Of a DNA stretch of 29,819 nt, positions 6,946-16,700 are shown in pieces. The position numbers and the translations under genes were made by a program. Source of the stretch: CALFER01 sp964472395 (lineage in GTDB: Bacteria > CSSED10-310 > CALFER01); contig CAYYMM010000054.1 of the NCBI GenBank assembly GCA_964472395.1, positions 1 through 29,819 of the forward strand. Reading direction: 5' to 3'. Numbering within the stretch: position 1 is the first letter of the stretch; each line of letters begins with the position of its first letter. The notes under the pieces were generated by a model. It made no database searches. It was not told the DNA's origin and saw only the letters and a list, made by a program, of their open reading frames with translations.

Positions 6946-8849
6946 TCTACACGGCATCTCCTCTGGCAATCGGTATTTTTGTCGCGTTCGTTCTGAGTGT
7001 TCTGACACTGTCATCCTATTTCGCCAGGAAGACCCAGTCATCCAAAGGGTATTACGCAGCGGGAGGAACGATTCACTGGGCCGTCAACGGAATCGCGTTC
7101 GCCGGCGATTACCTTTCCGCAGCCTCATTTTTGGGAATCTGTGGGATGATCGCCTTCGATGGGTACGACGGATTTCTGTATTCGATCGGATATCTGGCCG
7201 GTTGGGTCGTCGCACTGTTCGTCGTCGCTGAACCCCTCAAACGATTCGGGAAATATACATTCACCGATGCGCTCAATTACAAGTTCGGATCGAAGGGAAT
7301 CCAGTTGACGGCGGCGATCAGCACACTGGTCGTCTCGGTCTGTTACCTGATCCCGCAGATGGTTGGTGCCGGCGATCTCGTCACTCCGCTGCTCGGACTG
7401 CCGCACTACATGGGTGTCATTCTGGTCGGTGCGATCGTTATTTTCATTGTTGCAACGGCCGGAATGACATCGACTACCTACGTGCAGTTCATCAAGGGGG
7501 GTCTCCTGATCGTTTTCTCGACGATCCTGACCATCTATGTGCTTCGGCATGGGCTGTCCCTCAAGCCATCCGATTCGTTCCATTCGCTGGTTTCGCTCCC
7601 GGCGGTCCTGGAAGGGGATACCATCACGTCGGTCGAAGATTCCTCGTATCAGGTCACCGGAAACTACAAGAAGGACAATCTGCACTTTGTAAAACTGGAA
7701 AAGCAGGGGATTGCGACCTGGTGGCATGTGACCGGTGCGGCACCGAACGTGATCTTGAAGGAAACGCTATCCATCACGAAAGCAGCGGATGGCCGTGTTC
7801 TATACAACGGGGATCTTAAGCAGGCTCAAAAATTCTTCCAGGTCGGCAACGCATCGAAGATCGTGCATAACGGCAAGGAAGTTTCGGAAACTGGCCCGCT
7901 CGGCCCCTTCGAGTATCTCTCGACGATCGAACAGAGCGAAATCATTCGATTTGCGAAATCGACGTTTCAGGACGCCAACGACAAGATCACGATCTGGCGT
8001 CAGAACCCCACGTCAGGGAAAGAGGTGCTGCGGCCCGGGTTGAAGTTCAAAGTCGACAAGGGTGCGGATTTCATGAGCCGGCTGAACTTCGTTTCGCTGA
8101 TGATCGCCTTGTTCTTCGGCACGTCGGCTCTCCCGCACATCCTGATTCGGTATTACACGGTGCCCAGCGCAAGGGATGCCCGGAAATCGACCATCGTCGC
8201 GATCGGCGCGATCGGGTTCTTTTACATTCTGACGTTGTTCATGGGTCTGGGTGCCATGCTGACCGGTTCGCTGGATCTGGAGAGCAGTAACATGTCCGCA
8301 CCGCTGCTGGCGAAGTTCTTCGGGATAATCCTGTTCTCGATTATCTCCGCGATCGCCTTCGCCACGGTTCTTGGGACTGTCGCAGGACTGATCGTCGCGG
8401 CATCCGGAGCGGTCGCCCACGATCTGATCACCGGATTCATGGGCAAGAAGATGACCGATCGCGAACAGGTCCGGGCGGGTAAAATTTCAGCCGTCGGTGT
8501 CGGATGCATCGCCATCGTCCTCGGCATTCTTTGCAAGGGAATGAATGTCTCGTTCCTGGTCGGCCTTGCCTTCGCCGTCGCGGCATCCGCCAATCTTCCC
8601 TCCATCATCATGCTGCTCTTCTGGAAGAAAACGACGTCGAAAGGGATCGCTGCCTCGATCGTCGTTGGCATTCTGACGTCACTGGGCATCATTCTCCTTT
8701 CACCCAGCACCTACGGAGACATTTACGGTCTACCTCGCTCCGCCGCACCGATTCCTCTCGACAATCCCGGCATCATCTCCATTCCACTCGGCTATATCAC
8801 TCTCATCATCGTCTCTCTGCTGACACAGAAAAAGACTCAGACATCCTGA
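6942..8849 (+). CDS. Sodium:solute symporter, acetate permease (ActP)-like, with a large hydrophilic insert
   Basis: The 635-aa membrane protein belongs to the SSS family and probably imports acetate or another short carboxylate with Na+. ActP-like signatures are KGYYAAGGTIHWAVNG, GDYLSAASFLG (about 55-65), the FTDALNYKFG loop and FGTSALPHILIRYYTVPSAR (about 392-411). About thirteen membrane segments are expected. A polar segment of roughly 170 residues (about 205-375), rich in Lys, Asp and Thr, lies between two membrane helices just before the GTSALPH region; E. coli ActP (549 aa) has only a short loop there. The gene is coupled to the DUF485 gene upstream and followed 89 nt later by the sensor-nucleotidyltransferase, so substrate import and signalling are probably linked. 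The exact substrate cannot be read from sequence. Confidence 0.88.
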   Translation: MIYTASPLAIGIFVAFVLSVLTLSSYFARKTQSSKGYYAAGGTIHWAVNGIAFAGDYLSAASFLGICGMIAFDGYDGFLYSIGYLAGWVVALFVVAEPLKRFGKYTFTDALNYKFGSKGIQLTAAISTLVVSVCYLIPQMVGAGDLVTPLLGLPHYMGVILVGAIVIFIVATAGMTSTTYVQFIKGGLLIVFSTILTIYVLRHGLSLKPSDSFHSLVSLPAVLEGDTITSVEDSSYQVTGNYKKDNLHFVKLEKQGIATWWHVTGAAPNVILKETLSITKAADGRVLYNGDLKQAQKFFQVGNASKIVHNGKEVSETGPLGPFEYLSTIEQSEIIRFAKSTFQDANDKITIWRQNPTSGKEVLRPGLKFKVDKGADFMSRLNFVSLMIALFFGTSALPHILIRYYTVPSARDARKSTIVAIGAIGFFYILTLFMGLGAMLTGSLDLESSNMSAPLLAKFFGIILFSIISAIAFATVLGTVAGLIVAASGAVAHDLITGFMGKKMTDREQVRAGKISAVGVGCIAIVLGILCKGMNVSFLVGLAFAVAASANLPSIIMLLFWKKTTSKGIAASIVVGILTSLGIILLSPSTYGDIYGLPRSAAPIPLDNPGIISIPLGYITLIIVSLLTQKKTQTS

Positions 8850-8938
8850 TGGTTTCGTCGCTGGCAGGTTGATTCCCGGACCGACTCGACCACACGCTTG
8901 CCGATATGCGATAATCGAAGCGAGACGAAAGGTGCTCG

Positions 8939-11857
8939 ATGGCTGATCATCGGATAAACATCCATTGGAAACGGTTTTCGGCTCGCTTCGTTCTGCCGAC
9001 CGCCGTCACCTTCTGTCTCTTTATCTCGTCGTTTTATCTGATCATGATTCCGATCATCGAACGGAGCATCATGGATCGGAAACGGGAGATGATCCAGGAA
9101 CTCACGAACTCGGCCTGGAACATCCTGGCCAAGCTCGAGCATGATGAACAGGCCGGTCTGTTGACCCGTGAGGACGCGCAGGCGCAGGCCATCGATCAGA
9201 TCCGCAATCTGCATTACGGTCAGGAGATGAAGGATTATTTCTGGATCAATGACATGCACCCCAGAATGGTCATTCATCCCTATCGAACGGATCTGAACGG
9301 ACAGGATCTGACCCAGTACACCGATCCGGAGGGGACACGCGTGTTCGTCGAGTTTGTTCGGATCGTGCGCGAATCCGGTGCCGGATTCGCCTCATACAAA
9401 TGGCAATGGAAAGACGATCCGGGACGCATTCTGCCGAAAATTTCATATGTCAAGGGATTCAAACCATGGGACTGGATCATCGGAACGGGTATTTATGTCG
9501 ATGATGTGAGGGTCGAAATTCGAAGGATTACACACAATACCATCAAAATCTCACTCATCATCCTGATCGTGATCGCCGCTCTGCTCGCCTTCATCATCCG
9601 GCAAAGCTTCCTGACGCTGCAAAACCAACAACTCGCGGAGCAATCACTCAGGGAGTCCGAGGAAAAGTATCGAACATTAGTCGAATCATCCGGAGACGGG
9701 ATCCTGATGGCCATTCAGGGCCGGTTCACCTATGCCAATCAGACGATCGCCAACCTGCTCGAACGCACCCCCGGTGAAATGATCGGGATGATTGTCGAGA
9801 ATCTTTTTCCGGTTTCGATCCGTGACACGCATCCCGGCCTGATCGAACGCCTGAACGAAGCATCTCCGGCAATTGAAACGATCGAAGTTCCGTTGCTGAC
9901 GCGATCCGAAACAATCAAGGAAGTCATTTTCTCGATTTCACCGATCGAAATAGGCGGGAAAGACGGTTTTATCGCCGCGGTGACGGATATCACCCTGCGC
10001 AAAAGACTGGAAAACGAAATCGGTAAAAGTGAAGCGATGTTCCGTGCTCTGGCGACGAATGTAAGAGTCGGGATATTCAGGATCGCGTTCCGAGGTTCAC
10101 CGCATTTCATCGAGGTCAATCCGGCGCTGGTAGAATTGCTTGGTTATCCATCCCGAGAGGAGCTTCTTGCAACACCCTTCGAGACGCTCTTTGTTTCAAC
10201 GGATGAATGCCGCGCAATTCTCTCGGCTCGAGATCCGGCGCTGAATCACGAAAGAACGGCTCGATTGCTGAAGAAGAACAGGGACGTCATCTGCGCGGCC
10301 ATTCATGGAACAATTGTGACCGATGAACTGGGGCACCCACAGTTCCTTGACGGGGTCATGTGGGACATCACGATCGGTCAGCAGCAGGAGCGAACACGCG
10401 AACAGGTTCTTTCCGAACTGCAGACTACCGTTTTCTTTCTGCATTCAAAGCTGATGGATCTGCCGATCGAGAAGGCAGTCATGATTTCCGGGACTCCCTC
10501 TCTGGGTGAAATAACGGAAACGATGCGTGAGTCCGACACTGAGTTCCTGGCGATCCGAGGTGATTCCTTGTCATCCTCCCGCCTGGTAACCCGTCAGGAT
10601 ATACTGCATCTTTCGAGACTTGGTCTGAACCAGACGGATGGGATTCCACCTGAATCGATTTTCAAACCGCTGATATCGATCGACGAACACGCCACCGTGT
10701 TTGAAGCTTGGCTTCGACTCGATACGATCGACCTTCCCGCCCTGCTCGTGACCGCTTCCGATGGTTCGTTCAAAGGCTTCCTGAGCTGCCGGAATCTGAT
10801 GAGCCTGCAGAGTTACTCGCCTGTTGCACTTCTGAAAAAGATTCAGTGTGCACGTTCCCAGGACGAGGTGATTCAGAGCAATGCGATGTATCCGGAATTG
10901 ATTGTCCTGCTGATCCGCAGCGGTGCAAGACCCGAATTCATTACGCATCTGACGACCCGAGTTATCGACTCGATTCTCGAGAAATTCATCCAATGCGCGA
11001 TTGATGAATTGGGACCACCCCCGGTCGATTTCGCGTTCATTGTGTTTGGAAGCGAGGGTCGCAAAGAACAGACACTGAGGACGGATCAGGACAATGCGAT
11101 CATTTTCGAGGACACGGACGCATCGGATATCCAGCCGATCCAATCCTATTTTCTCGAGTTGGGTCAACGCGTGTGCGGTTGGCTCGATCAGGCCGGCTAT
11201 ACGTACTGCGCAGGCAACAATATGGCTCAGAATCCGAAATGGTGCAGACCTCTTTCAGCATGGAAGAAGTACTTCAGCGAATGGGTCCACCAGTCCACCG
11301 CCGAAGACCTTTTGAATCTGAAGATATTCTTCGATTTCAGATGTGCGTTCGGGAAGACGGACATCGAAAACCGATTACGTGACTACATCGATCAGATTGC
11401 ACCCGAGAATCCTCGGTTCTTTCAGTTGCTCGTTCGCAATGTCCTTCCGATGACACCGCCGATCGGCATGTTCGGGCAGTTTCTTGTCGAATCCGTTTCC
11501 GACCGCGGCAAGGTGCTCGATATGAAGAGCGCCATGATGCCGATCATCGATTTTGCCCGGATCTATTCCATTCGCCACAGAATACAGGCCACAAACACCC
11601 TCGACCGGCTGCTTGCACTGAGGGATCGCGGTATTCTGACCGATAAGAATTACGAAGAAATGGCACAGGCCTACCGATATCTGATGCAGATCCGGTTGCG
11701 GATGCAGGCCGAAACGATGGCATCGACGACCAGGCAGCCGGACAATTACATCAGTCCGGACAGTCTGACTTACATCGAGCAGCGTCTTCTCAAGGAAATC
11801 TTTGCCCAGACCAAGCATTTCATGGCTCGAATGAGCTATGATTTTACGGGTCAGTGA
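8939..11857 (+). CDS. Membrane sensor: Cache - PAS - PAS - CBS pair - GlnD-like nucleotidyltransferase (DUF294) - DUF294_C
   Basis: In this 972-aa protein, residues 17-38 and 203-222 are membrane helices that bracket an extracytoplasmic Cache domain with YFWINDMHPRMVIHPY, DPEG and WDWIIGTGIYVDDV, typical of single-Cache-2 receptors. Two PAS domains follow (about 239-355 and 363-478), then a CBS pair (about 505-625). Next is a nucleotidyltransferase domain with the GlnD/DUF294 signature, FGSEGRKEQ with Gly704-Ser705 and TDQD with Asp716 and Asp718 as metal ligands. The C-terminal alpha-helical part (about 810-965) resembles the DUF294 substrate-binding domain. No histidine kinase, GGDEF or EAL domain is present. 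Related DUF294 proteins near sodium:solute symporters usually carry a cyclic-nucleotide-binding domain instead of Cache-PAS. Predicted role: sense a small carboxylate outside the cell and transfer a nucleotidyl group to an unknown partner. The start has AAAGG about 8 nt upstream. Confidence 0.85.
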   Translation: MADHRINIHWKRFSARFVLPTAVTFCLFISSFYLIMIPIIERSIMDRKREMIQELTNSAWNILAKLEHDEQAGLLTREDAQAQAIDQIRNLHYGQEMKDYFWINDMHPRMVIHPYRTDLNGQDLTQYTDPEGTRVFVEFVRIVRESGAGFASYKWQWKDDPGRILPKISYVKGFKPWDWIIGTGIYVDDVRVEIRRITHNTIKISLIILIVIAALLAFIIRQSFLTLQNQQLAEQSLRESEEKYRTLVESSGDGILMAIQGRFTYANQTIANLLERTPGEMIGMIVENLFPVSIRDTHPGLIERLNEASPAIETIEVPLLTRSETIKEVIFSISPIEIGGKDGFIAAVTDITLRKRLENEIGKSEAMFRALATNVRVGIFRIAFRGSPHFIEVNPALVELLGYPSREELLATPFETLFVSTDECRAILSARDPALNHERTARLLKKNRDVICAAIHGTIVTDELGHPQFLDGVMWDITIGQQQERTREQVLSELQTTVFFLHSKLMDLPIEKAVMISGTPSLGEITETMRESDTEFLAIRGDSLSSSRLVTRQDILHLSRLGLNQTDGIPPESIFKPLISIDEHATVFEAWLRLDTIDLPALLVTASDGSFKGFLSCRNLMSLQSYSPVALLKKIQCARSQDEVIQSNAMYPELIVLLIRSGARPEFITHLTTRVIDSILEKFIQCAIDELGPPPVDFAFIVFGSEGRKEQTLRTDQDNAIIFEDTDASDIQPIQSYFLELGQRVCGWLDQAGYTYCAGNNMAQNPKWCRPLSAWKKYFSEWVHQSTAEDLLNLKIFFDFRCAFGKTDIENRLRDYIDQIAPENPRFFQLLVRNVLPMTPPIGMFGQFLVESVSDRGKVLDMKSAMMPIIDFARIYSIRHRIQATNTLDRLLALRDRGILTDKNYEEMAQAYRYLMQIRLRMQAETMASTTRQPDNYISPDSLTYIEQRLLKEIFAQTKHFMARMSYDFTGQ

Positions 11858-12629
11858 GCATCCCGTCGTGATTCTCGTAACCTCCGACAGCCATTGTTAT
11901 TACGACACGATCAACAAACAAATTGTCTATGCCGAGACCGAATTGGGTGTTTCGATCGATTGTGTGATCCATCTCGGCGATTTCGGTCTGTATGCCTCTC
12001 ACCTGTACGACTTTTTCATCCGGTCCCACAAACGATTTTTAAAACCGCTGTATTGCATCGACGGAAACCATGAGGATTTCTCCGCGCTGCATAAACTCGT
12101 CAGGAAGTACGAGGCTTTTTTTACATATTTGCCGCGATCCACCGTTCATGTGATTGGCGGGTACCGGTTCCTGGCGCTTGGAGGTGCTGCATACATGGAC
12201 TCGATGATCACCGAATCAGCATCACTGATCACGGACGAGCAGATTGATCGGTGCCTCCGCTTGAGTCCCGACGCAGTCGATATCATCATCACGCATGATT
12301 GTCCCACGAATCTGGGGGTTCCCAACACACCCGGCATGGAGTGTTACGGCGCTCCTGGTTTTGCGAGAAGTGAGGAACTGTCGGCACATTTTCATCCAAA
12401 GCTCTGGTTTTTCGGACATCATCACAAATGGTTCACGCACCAGGACGAGGGAGTGATCTATCAGGGATTGTGCGGCACATGGAAAGGGTTTGTGCTTCTG
12501 GATGATGCGTATCGGTATCGCGTTGTGACCCACCAGTTGGAGTGGGAGAAGTCATCGCTGATCGAGCGCATTCTGGTCAAGCTGAGGATCATTCGACCGG
12601 ATCAGCCGAGCGGATCGAATTCGCGGTAG
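11838..12629 (+). CDS. Calcineurin-like metallophosphoesterase
   Basis: A 263-aa soluble enzyme with the full dinuclear-metal signature: DSH (Asp17, His19), LGDFG (Asp48), GNHED (Asn77, His78), THDCP (His153) and FGHHH (His194, His196). Such enzymes hydrolyse phosphomonoesters or phosphodiesters; the substrate cannot be deduced. The ATG at 11838 overlaps the sensor gene by 20 bp. An alternative GTG at 11868 just after the sensor stop would remove ten residues and keep the active site. Neither start has a strong ribosome site, which fits translational coupling to the sensor. The tight linkage suggests the two act on the same process; a role in removing a nucleotidyl group is inference only. 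It ends in the convergent gap facing the radical SAM gene. Confidence 0.85.
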   Translation: MILRVSEHPVVILVTSDSHCYYDTINKQIVYAETELGVSIDCVIHLGDFGLYASHLYDFFIRSHKRFLKPLYCIDGNHEDFSALHKLVRKYEAFFTYLPRSTVHVIGGYRFLALGGAAYMDSMITESASLITDEQIDRCLRLSPDAVDIIITHDCPTNLGVPNTPGMECYGAPGFARSEELSAHFHPKLWFFGHHHKWFTHQDEGVIYQGLCGTWKGFVLLDDAYRYRVVTHQLEWEKSSLIERILVKLRIIRPDQPSGSNSR

Positions 12630-12747
12630 CAGAGACCGTCACCCGATACAATGCATTTTTCTTCCGTTCCCGCGGGAGTCATCTCTGGAAGAAACCCCGT
12701 TCTGGACGCCGGCGCAACCAATCAATTAAGTAAGGTGTCCCTCTATT

Positions 12748-13716
12748 TCAAAGGACGGTTTTGCACGATCGGCCCGGGATTTCCCGCACAAGGGTCGGAA
12801 CAGCATACCCCGACACCTTCTCGGCCAACTCCGAAACCATGATCCGCGCATTCATGTCATCCACCGCAAAATGCCCTGCTCCCGCCACCTTGTCGAGCTG
12901 GTGCAGGTAATACGGCTTGATCCGGTTCCTCACCAGCGCACCGCTCAGATCCATGAGTGCCCGCGTGGAATCGTTCACACCTCTCAGCAGAACGGCCTGA
13001 TTCAGCATCGGGATGCCCGCATCGATCAGCACGGCGCACCCCCGCTCCGCCTCCCCGGTCATCTCGACGGCATGATTGAAATGCGCTACGACCCACACCG
13101 GCTTCCCCCGTCGCAAAATACCCGCCAGCCCGGCCGTCAGCCTCTGAGGCAACACGGCCGGCATCCGCGTGTGGATCCGGATGACCTCGACATGGTCGAT
13201 CCCCGAGATCAGATCGATCAGGACACCGAGTTCCTCGTCGTCCATCATCAGCGGATCGCCTCCGGAGAGAATCACTTCCTGAATCCCTCTCCGCTTGCGA
13301 ATATAGCCGAGAATCCGGTCGAATTGCGCCGCGGACAGTCCATCGGAGGGGGTCACTCCGGAATGCGCCCGGAAACAGAACCGACAATGAACCGCGCACA
13401 CCGAAGTGACTAAAATGAGCACGCGGTTGCGATACTTGTGAATCAGGCCCGATGCGGGACAGAACCGACATTCTTCGAGCGGATCCGCGATCTCGTCCCG
13501 CCCATGCCACAGCTCCGCGGGTGACGGGAGCACCATCCGGCGGATCGGATCACGCGGATTCTCCGGATCGATCAACCCGAAGTAATACGGTGTGACGAGT
13601 ATGGGGTAGCGTGTCGCGGCACGGGCCATGCCACTTTCGACACGCGGCGGGAGCCTGAGTCTCTGGGCGGCATCACGCACATCCCGGATGCTGCCGTCGA
13701 TCTGCTCCCGCCACAT
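12748..13716 (-). CDS. KamA-family radical SAM enzyme (lysine 2,3-aminomutase-like, EpmB size class)
   Basis: A 322-aa radical S-adenosylmethionine protein. The iron-sulfur motif is CAVHCRFC (Cys107, Cys111, Cys114). LSGGDPL, IRIHTRMP and AHFNH follow in the order seen in lysine 2,3-aminomutases. The C-terminus, VPTLVREIPGRSCKTVL, resembles the PLP-lysine region, with Lys319 the likely PLP ligand. The length and ending are closer to EpmB, which makes beta-lysine on elongation factor P, than to the longer clostridial lysine aminomutase; neither efp nor epmA is in the window. It lies 20 bp after the PFOR gene and probably shares its transcript. Its 3' end faces the phosphoesterase gene across a gap of about 118 bp with no clear terminator. 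Confidence 0.85.
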   Translation of the reverse strand: MWREQIDGSIRDVRDAAQRLRLPPRVESGMARAATRYPILVTPYYFGLIDPENPRDPIRRMVLPSPAELWHGRDEIADPLEECRFCPASGLIHKYRNRVLILVTSVCAVHCRFCFRAHSGVTPSDGLSAAQFDRILGYIRKRRGIQEVILSGGDPLMMDDEELGVLIDLISGIDHVEVIRIHTRMPAVLPQRLTAGLAGILRRGKPVWVVAHFNHAVEMTGEAERGCAVLIDAGIPMLNQAVLLRGVNDSTRALMDLSGALVRNRIKPYYLHQLDKVAGAGHFAVDDMNARIMVSELAEKVSGYAVPTLVREIPGRSCKTVL

Positions 13717-13736
13717 GGTGATCCGCCGTATCGTCG

Positions 13737-16700
13737 TTATGACCCGAACGACATCTTGGCGAGCTGTTCGTAGATCCTGAACCGGAGCGACACGTCCTTC
13801 TGAGCCAGTTCGAGCAGTTCCTGAGCGCGTGCAGGTTCGCTGTATTTCAGCGCCTTGTAGCGGATTTCGCCGTACATGTATTCTTCCATCGAGACCACCG
13901 GCGTCTTGCTGTCGAGCTGGAGCGGGTTTTCACCGTTCGCAACGCGTCTCGGATCAAACCGGAACAGCGGCCAGTGACCGGATTCCACCGCTTTTTTCTG
14001 TTCGACGAGCTGCTTTTGCATGTCGATACCGTGTGCGATGCAGGGACAGTAAGCGATCACGATCGAGCTCCCCGGATAACTGCCCGCTTCGGCGAACGCC
14101 TTCACGGTCTGCGCCGGATTGGCTCCCATCGCGATCTTTGCGACATAGACGTTACCGTAGGTCATGGCGAGCATTCCGAGATCCTTCTTCGGCATCACCT
14201 TGCCCGCCACGGCGAACTTGGCGGTTGACCCGCGCGGCGTCGATTTGGAGCACTGTCCGCCGGTGTTCGAATACACTTCGGTATCGAGCACGAGCAGGTT
14301 GACGTTGCGGCCCGACGCGATGACATGGTCCAATCCGCCGTAACCGATATCGTATGCCCAGCCGTCGCCGCCGATGCACCAGACCGCCTTGTCGACCAGA
14401 TAATCCGCCAGCGACAGGAAAATCGGGTCTTTATCCCCGATCAGTTTCTTGAGCTGATCGACGCGTTCCCGCTGGGCCGCAATCCCGATATCGCCGCTCT
14501 GATCGGCTTCGAGAATCGCGTGTTTGAGTCCTTCCGGAAGAGCCGATTCCCGCACCCGCTGCATCGCTTCGTTTCGCTTGGCGTCCACCGAGCAGCGGAA
14601 TCCGAGCCCGATTTCGGCGGCATCTTCGAACAGACTGTTGGTCCACGCGGGACCTCGACCATCGTTCCGCGTGCAATACGGCGTGGTCGGCAGATTGCCG
14701 CCGTAGATCGACGAGCAGCCAGTGGCATTCGCAATGATGGCGCGATCGCCATAGAGCTGTGTCAGCAGCTTGACATACGGAGTCTCGCCGCATCCCGCGC
14801 ACGCACCGGAAAACTCGAACAGCGGCCGGATCAACTGGCTTCCCTTGACCGTTTCTTTCTTGACGTACTTCATATCGGTTTCGGGGATATTCAGGAAGAA
14901 TTCAAAATTCTGAGCTTCGGGATGTCGCAGGTCGAACTGAGGCTGCATCACGATCGCCTTGTCTTTCGCGGGACACGCCTCAACGCACACACCGCACCCC
15001 GTGCAATCCTCGGGCGCCACCTGAACGGTGAACTTCAGCCCCTCGAACTGCTTGGTCTTTGCATCCGCCGATTTGAAAGTGGGTGGTGCGCCTTCGAGCG
15101 ATTCCGGAGCGTATGCCTTGATGCGGATCGACGCATGCGGACACACGAAACTGCACATTCCGCACTGGATACAGTTCTCGGTTTTCCAGACCGGAATGTC
15201 GGTCGCGATATTCCGTTTTTCATACTGCGTGGTCGCCGTAATAAACCGCCCGTCGCAGGGCATTTCGGATACCGGAACCAGATCGCCTTCCTTGCGGATG
15301 ATTTTCGCGAGCAGTCCCTTGACGAAATCCGGGGCATGATCCGGCACGGTCGGCGGAGGCATGATCGTGCTGGCAGCTGACGCGGGGATCGTGACGACGT
15401 GGGTGGCCCCGAGAGCGGCATCGATCGCCTTCATGTTCATCTCGACCACCTTGGCGCCCTTCTTGCCGTAGGTCTTCTTGATGCTCTCGCGGATCAGCTC
15501 CACCGCTTCGTCTTCCGGCAATACTCCGGAAATTTTGAAGAACGCCACCTGCATGATCGTGTTGATGCGCGCGCCCAACCCGAGATCCTTCGCGAGCGCG
15601 TTGGCGTCGACGACATAGAATTTCGCTTTCTTCGCGATGAGCTGTTCCTGGACGAACCGGGGCAGCCGATCCCAGACTTCGCCGGCGCTGAACGGGCTGT
15701 TGAGGAGAAACGTGCCGCCCGGTCTGAGATTGGCCAGCATGTCGTATTTCTCGAGGAAGGTGAAGTTGTGGCAGGCGAGGAAATTGGCGTCGGTGCACAG
15801 ATAGGTGCTGCGGATCGGTTTCTTCCCGAACCGGAGATGACTGACGGTCTGTGCGCCGGCCTTCTTCGAATCGTAGACGAAATACCCTTGCGCATACATG
15901 TCGGTCGCTTCGCCGATGATCTTGATCGAATTCTTGTTCGCGCTGACCGTTCCGTCCGATCCGAGGCCGTAAAACATGGCCTGGAAGGCGTCAGCCGAGC
16001 GGTTGCGGAAGTCGGCGTCCCATTCGAGACTCGAGTGTGACACATCGTCGATGATTCCGACCGTGAAGTGGTTTTTGGGGCGGTCCGCCGCGAGATTGTC
16101 GAAGACGGCCTTGGCCATTCCTGGTGTGAATTCCTTCGAACTCAGGCCGTATCGGCCGCCGACGATCGCCGGCATTGTTTTGAACGGTGCCGTCCCGTCC
16201 GTCATCGCTTCCACGATGGCAGCCTGAACGTCCAGGTAAAGCGGATCGCCACCCGCACCCGGTTCCTTGGTCCGGTCGAGCACCGCGATGCGTTTGACGG
16301 ATTTCGGGAGAGCGCCGATGAGATGCTCGGCGGAGAACGGCCGGTAGAGCCGCACCTTGATGATACCGACTTTCTCACCCATGCCGACCAGTTCATCGAC
16401 AGTCTCATGAGCCGCTTCCGCACCGGATCCCATGATGATCACGACCCGTTCGGCGTCCGGATGCCCGAAATACTGGAACAGCTCATATCTTCGTCCGGTC
16501 AGTTTCTGAAACCGCGCCATGTATTTTTCGATGATACTCGGACATTGGGTATAGAACGGATTGACGGTTTCACGACCCTGGAAATACACATCGGGGTTCT
16601 GGCTGGTGCCGCTGATCATCGGGTTGTCCGGACTCAGGCCGCGCTGCCTGTGTTCGATGACGAACTGGTCGTCGATCATCGCCCGCATGTCTTCTTTCGA

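Noticed and set aside
14325..15380. 351-codon open frame on the plus strand opposite PFOR
   Set aside because: It lies wholly antisense to strongly conserved PFOR coding sequence, has no ribosome site or recognisable domain, and is a by-product of GC-rich codon use.
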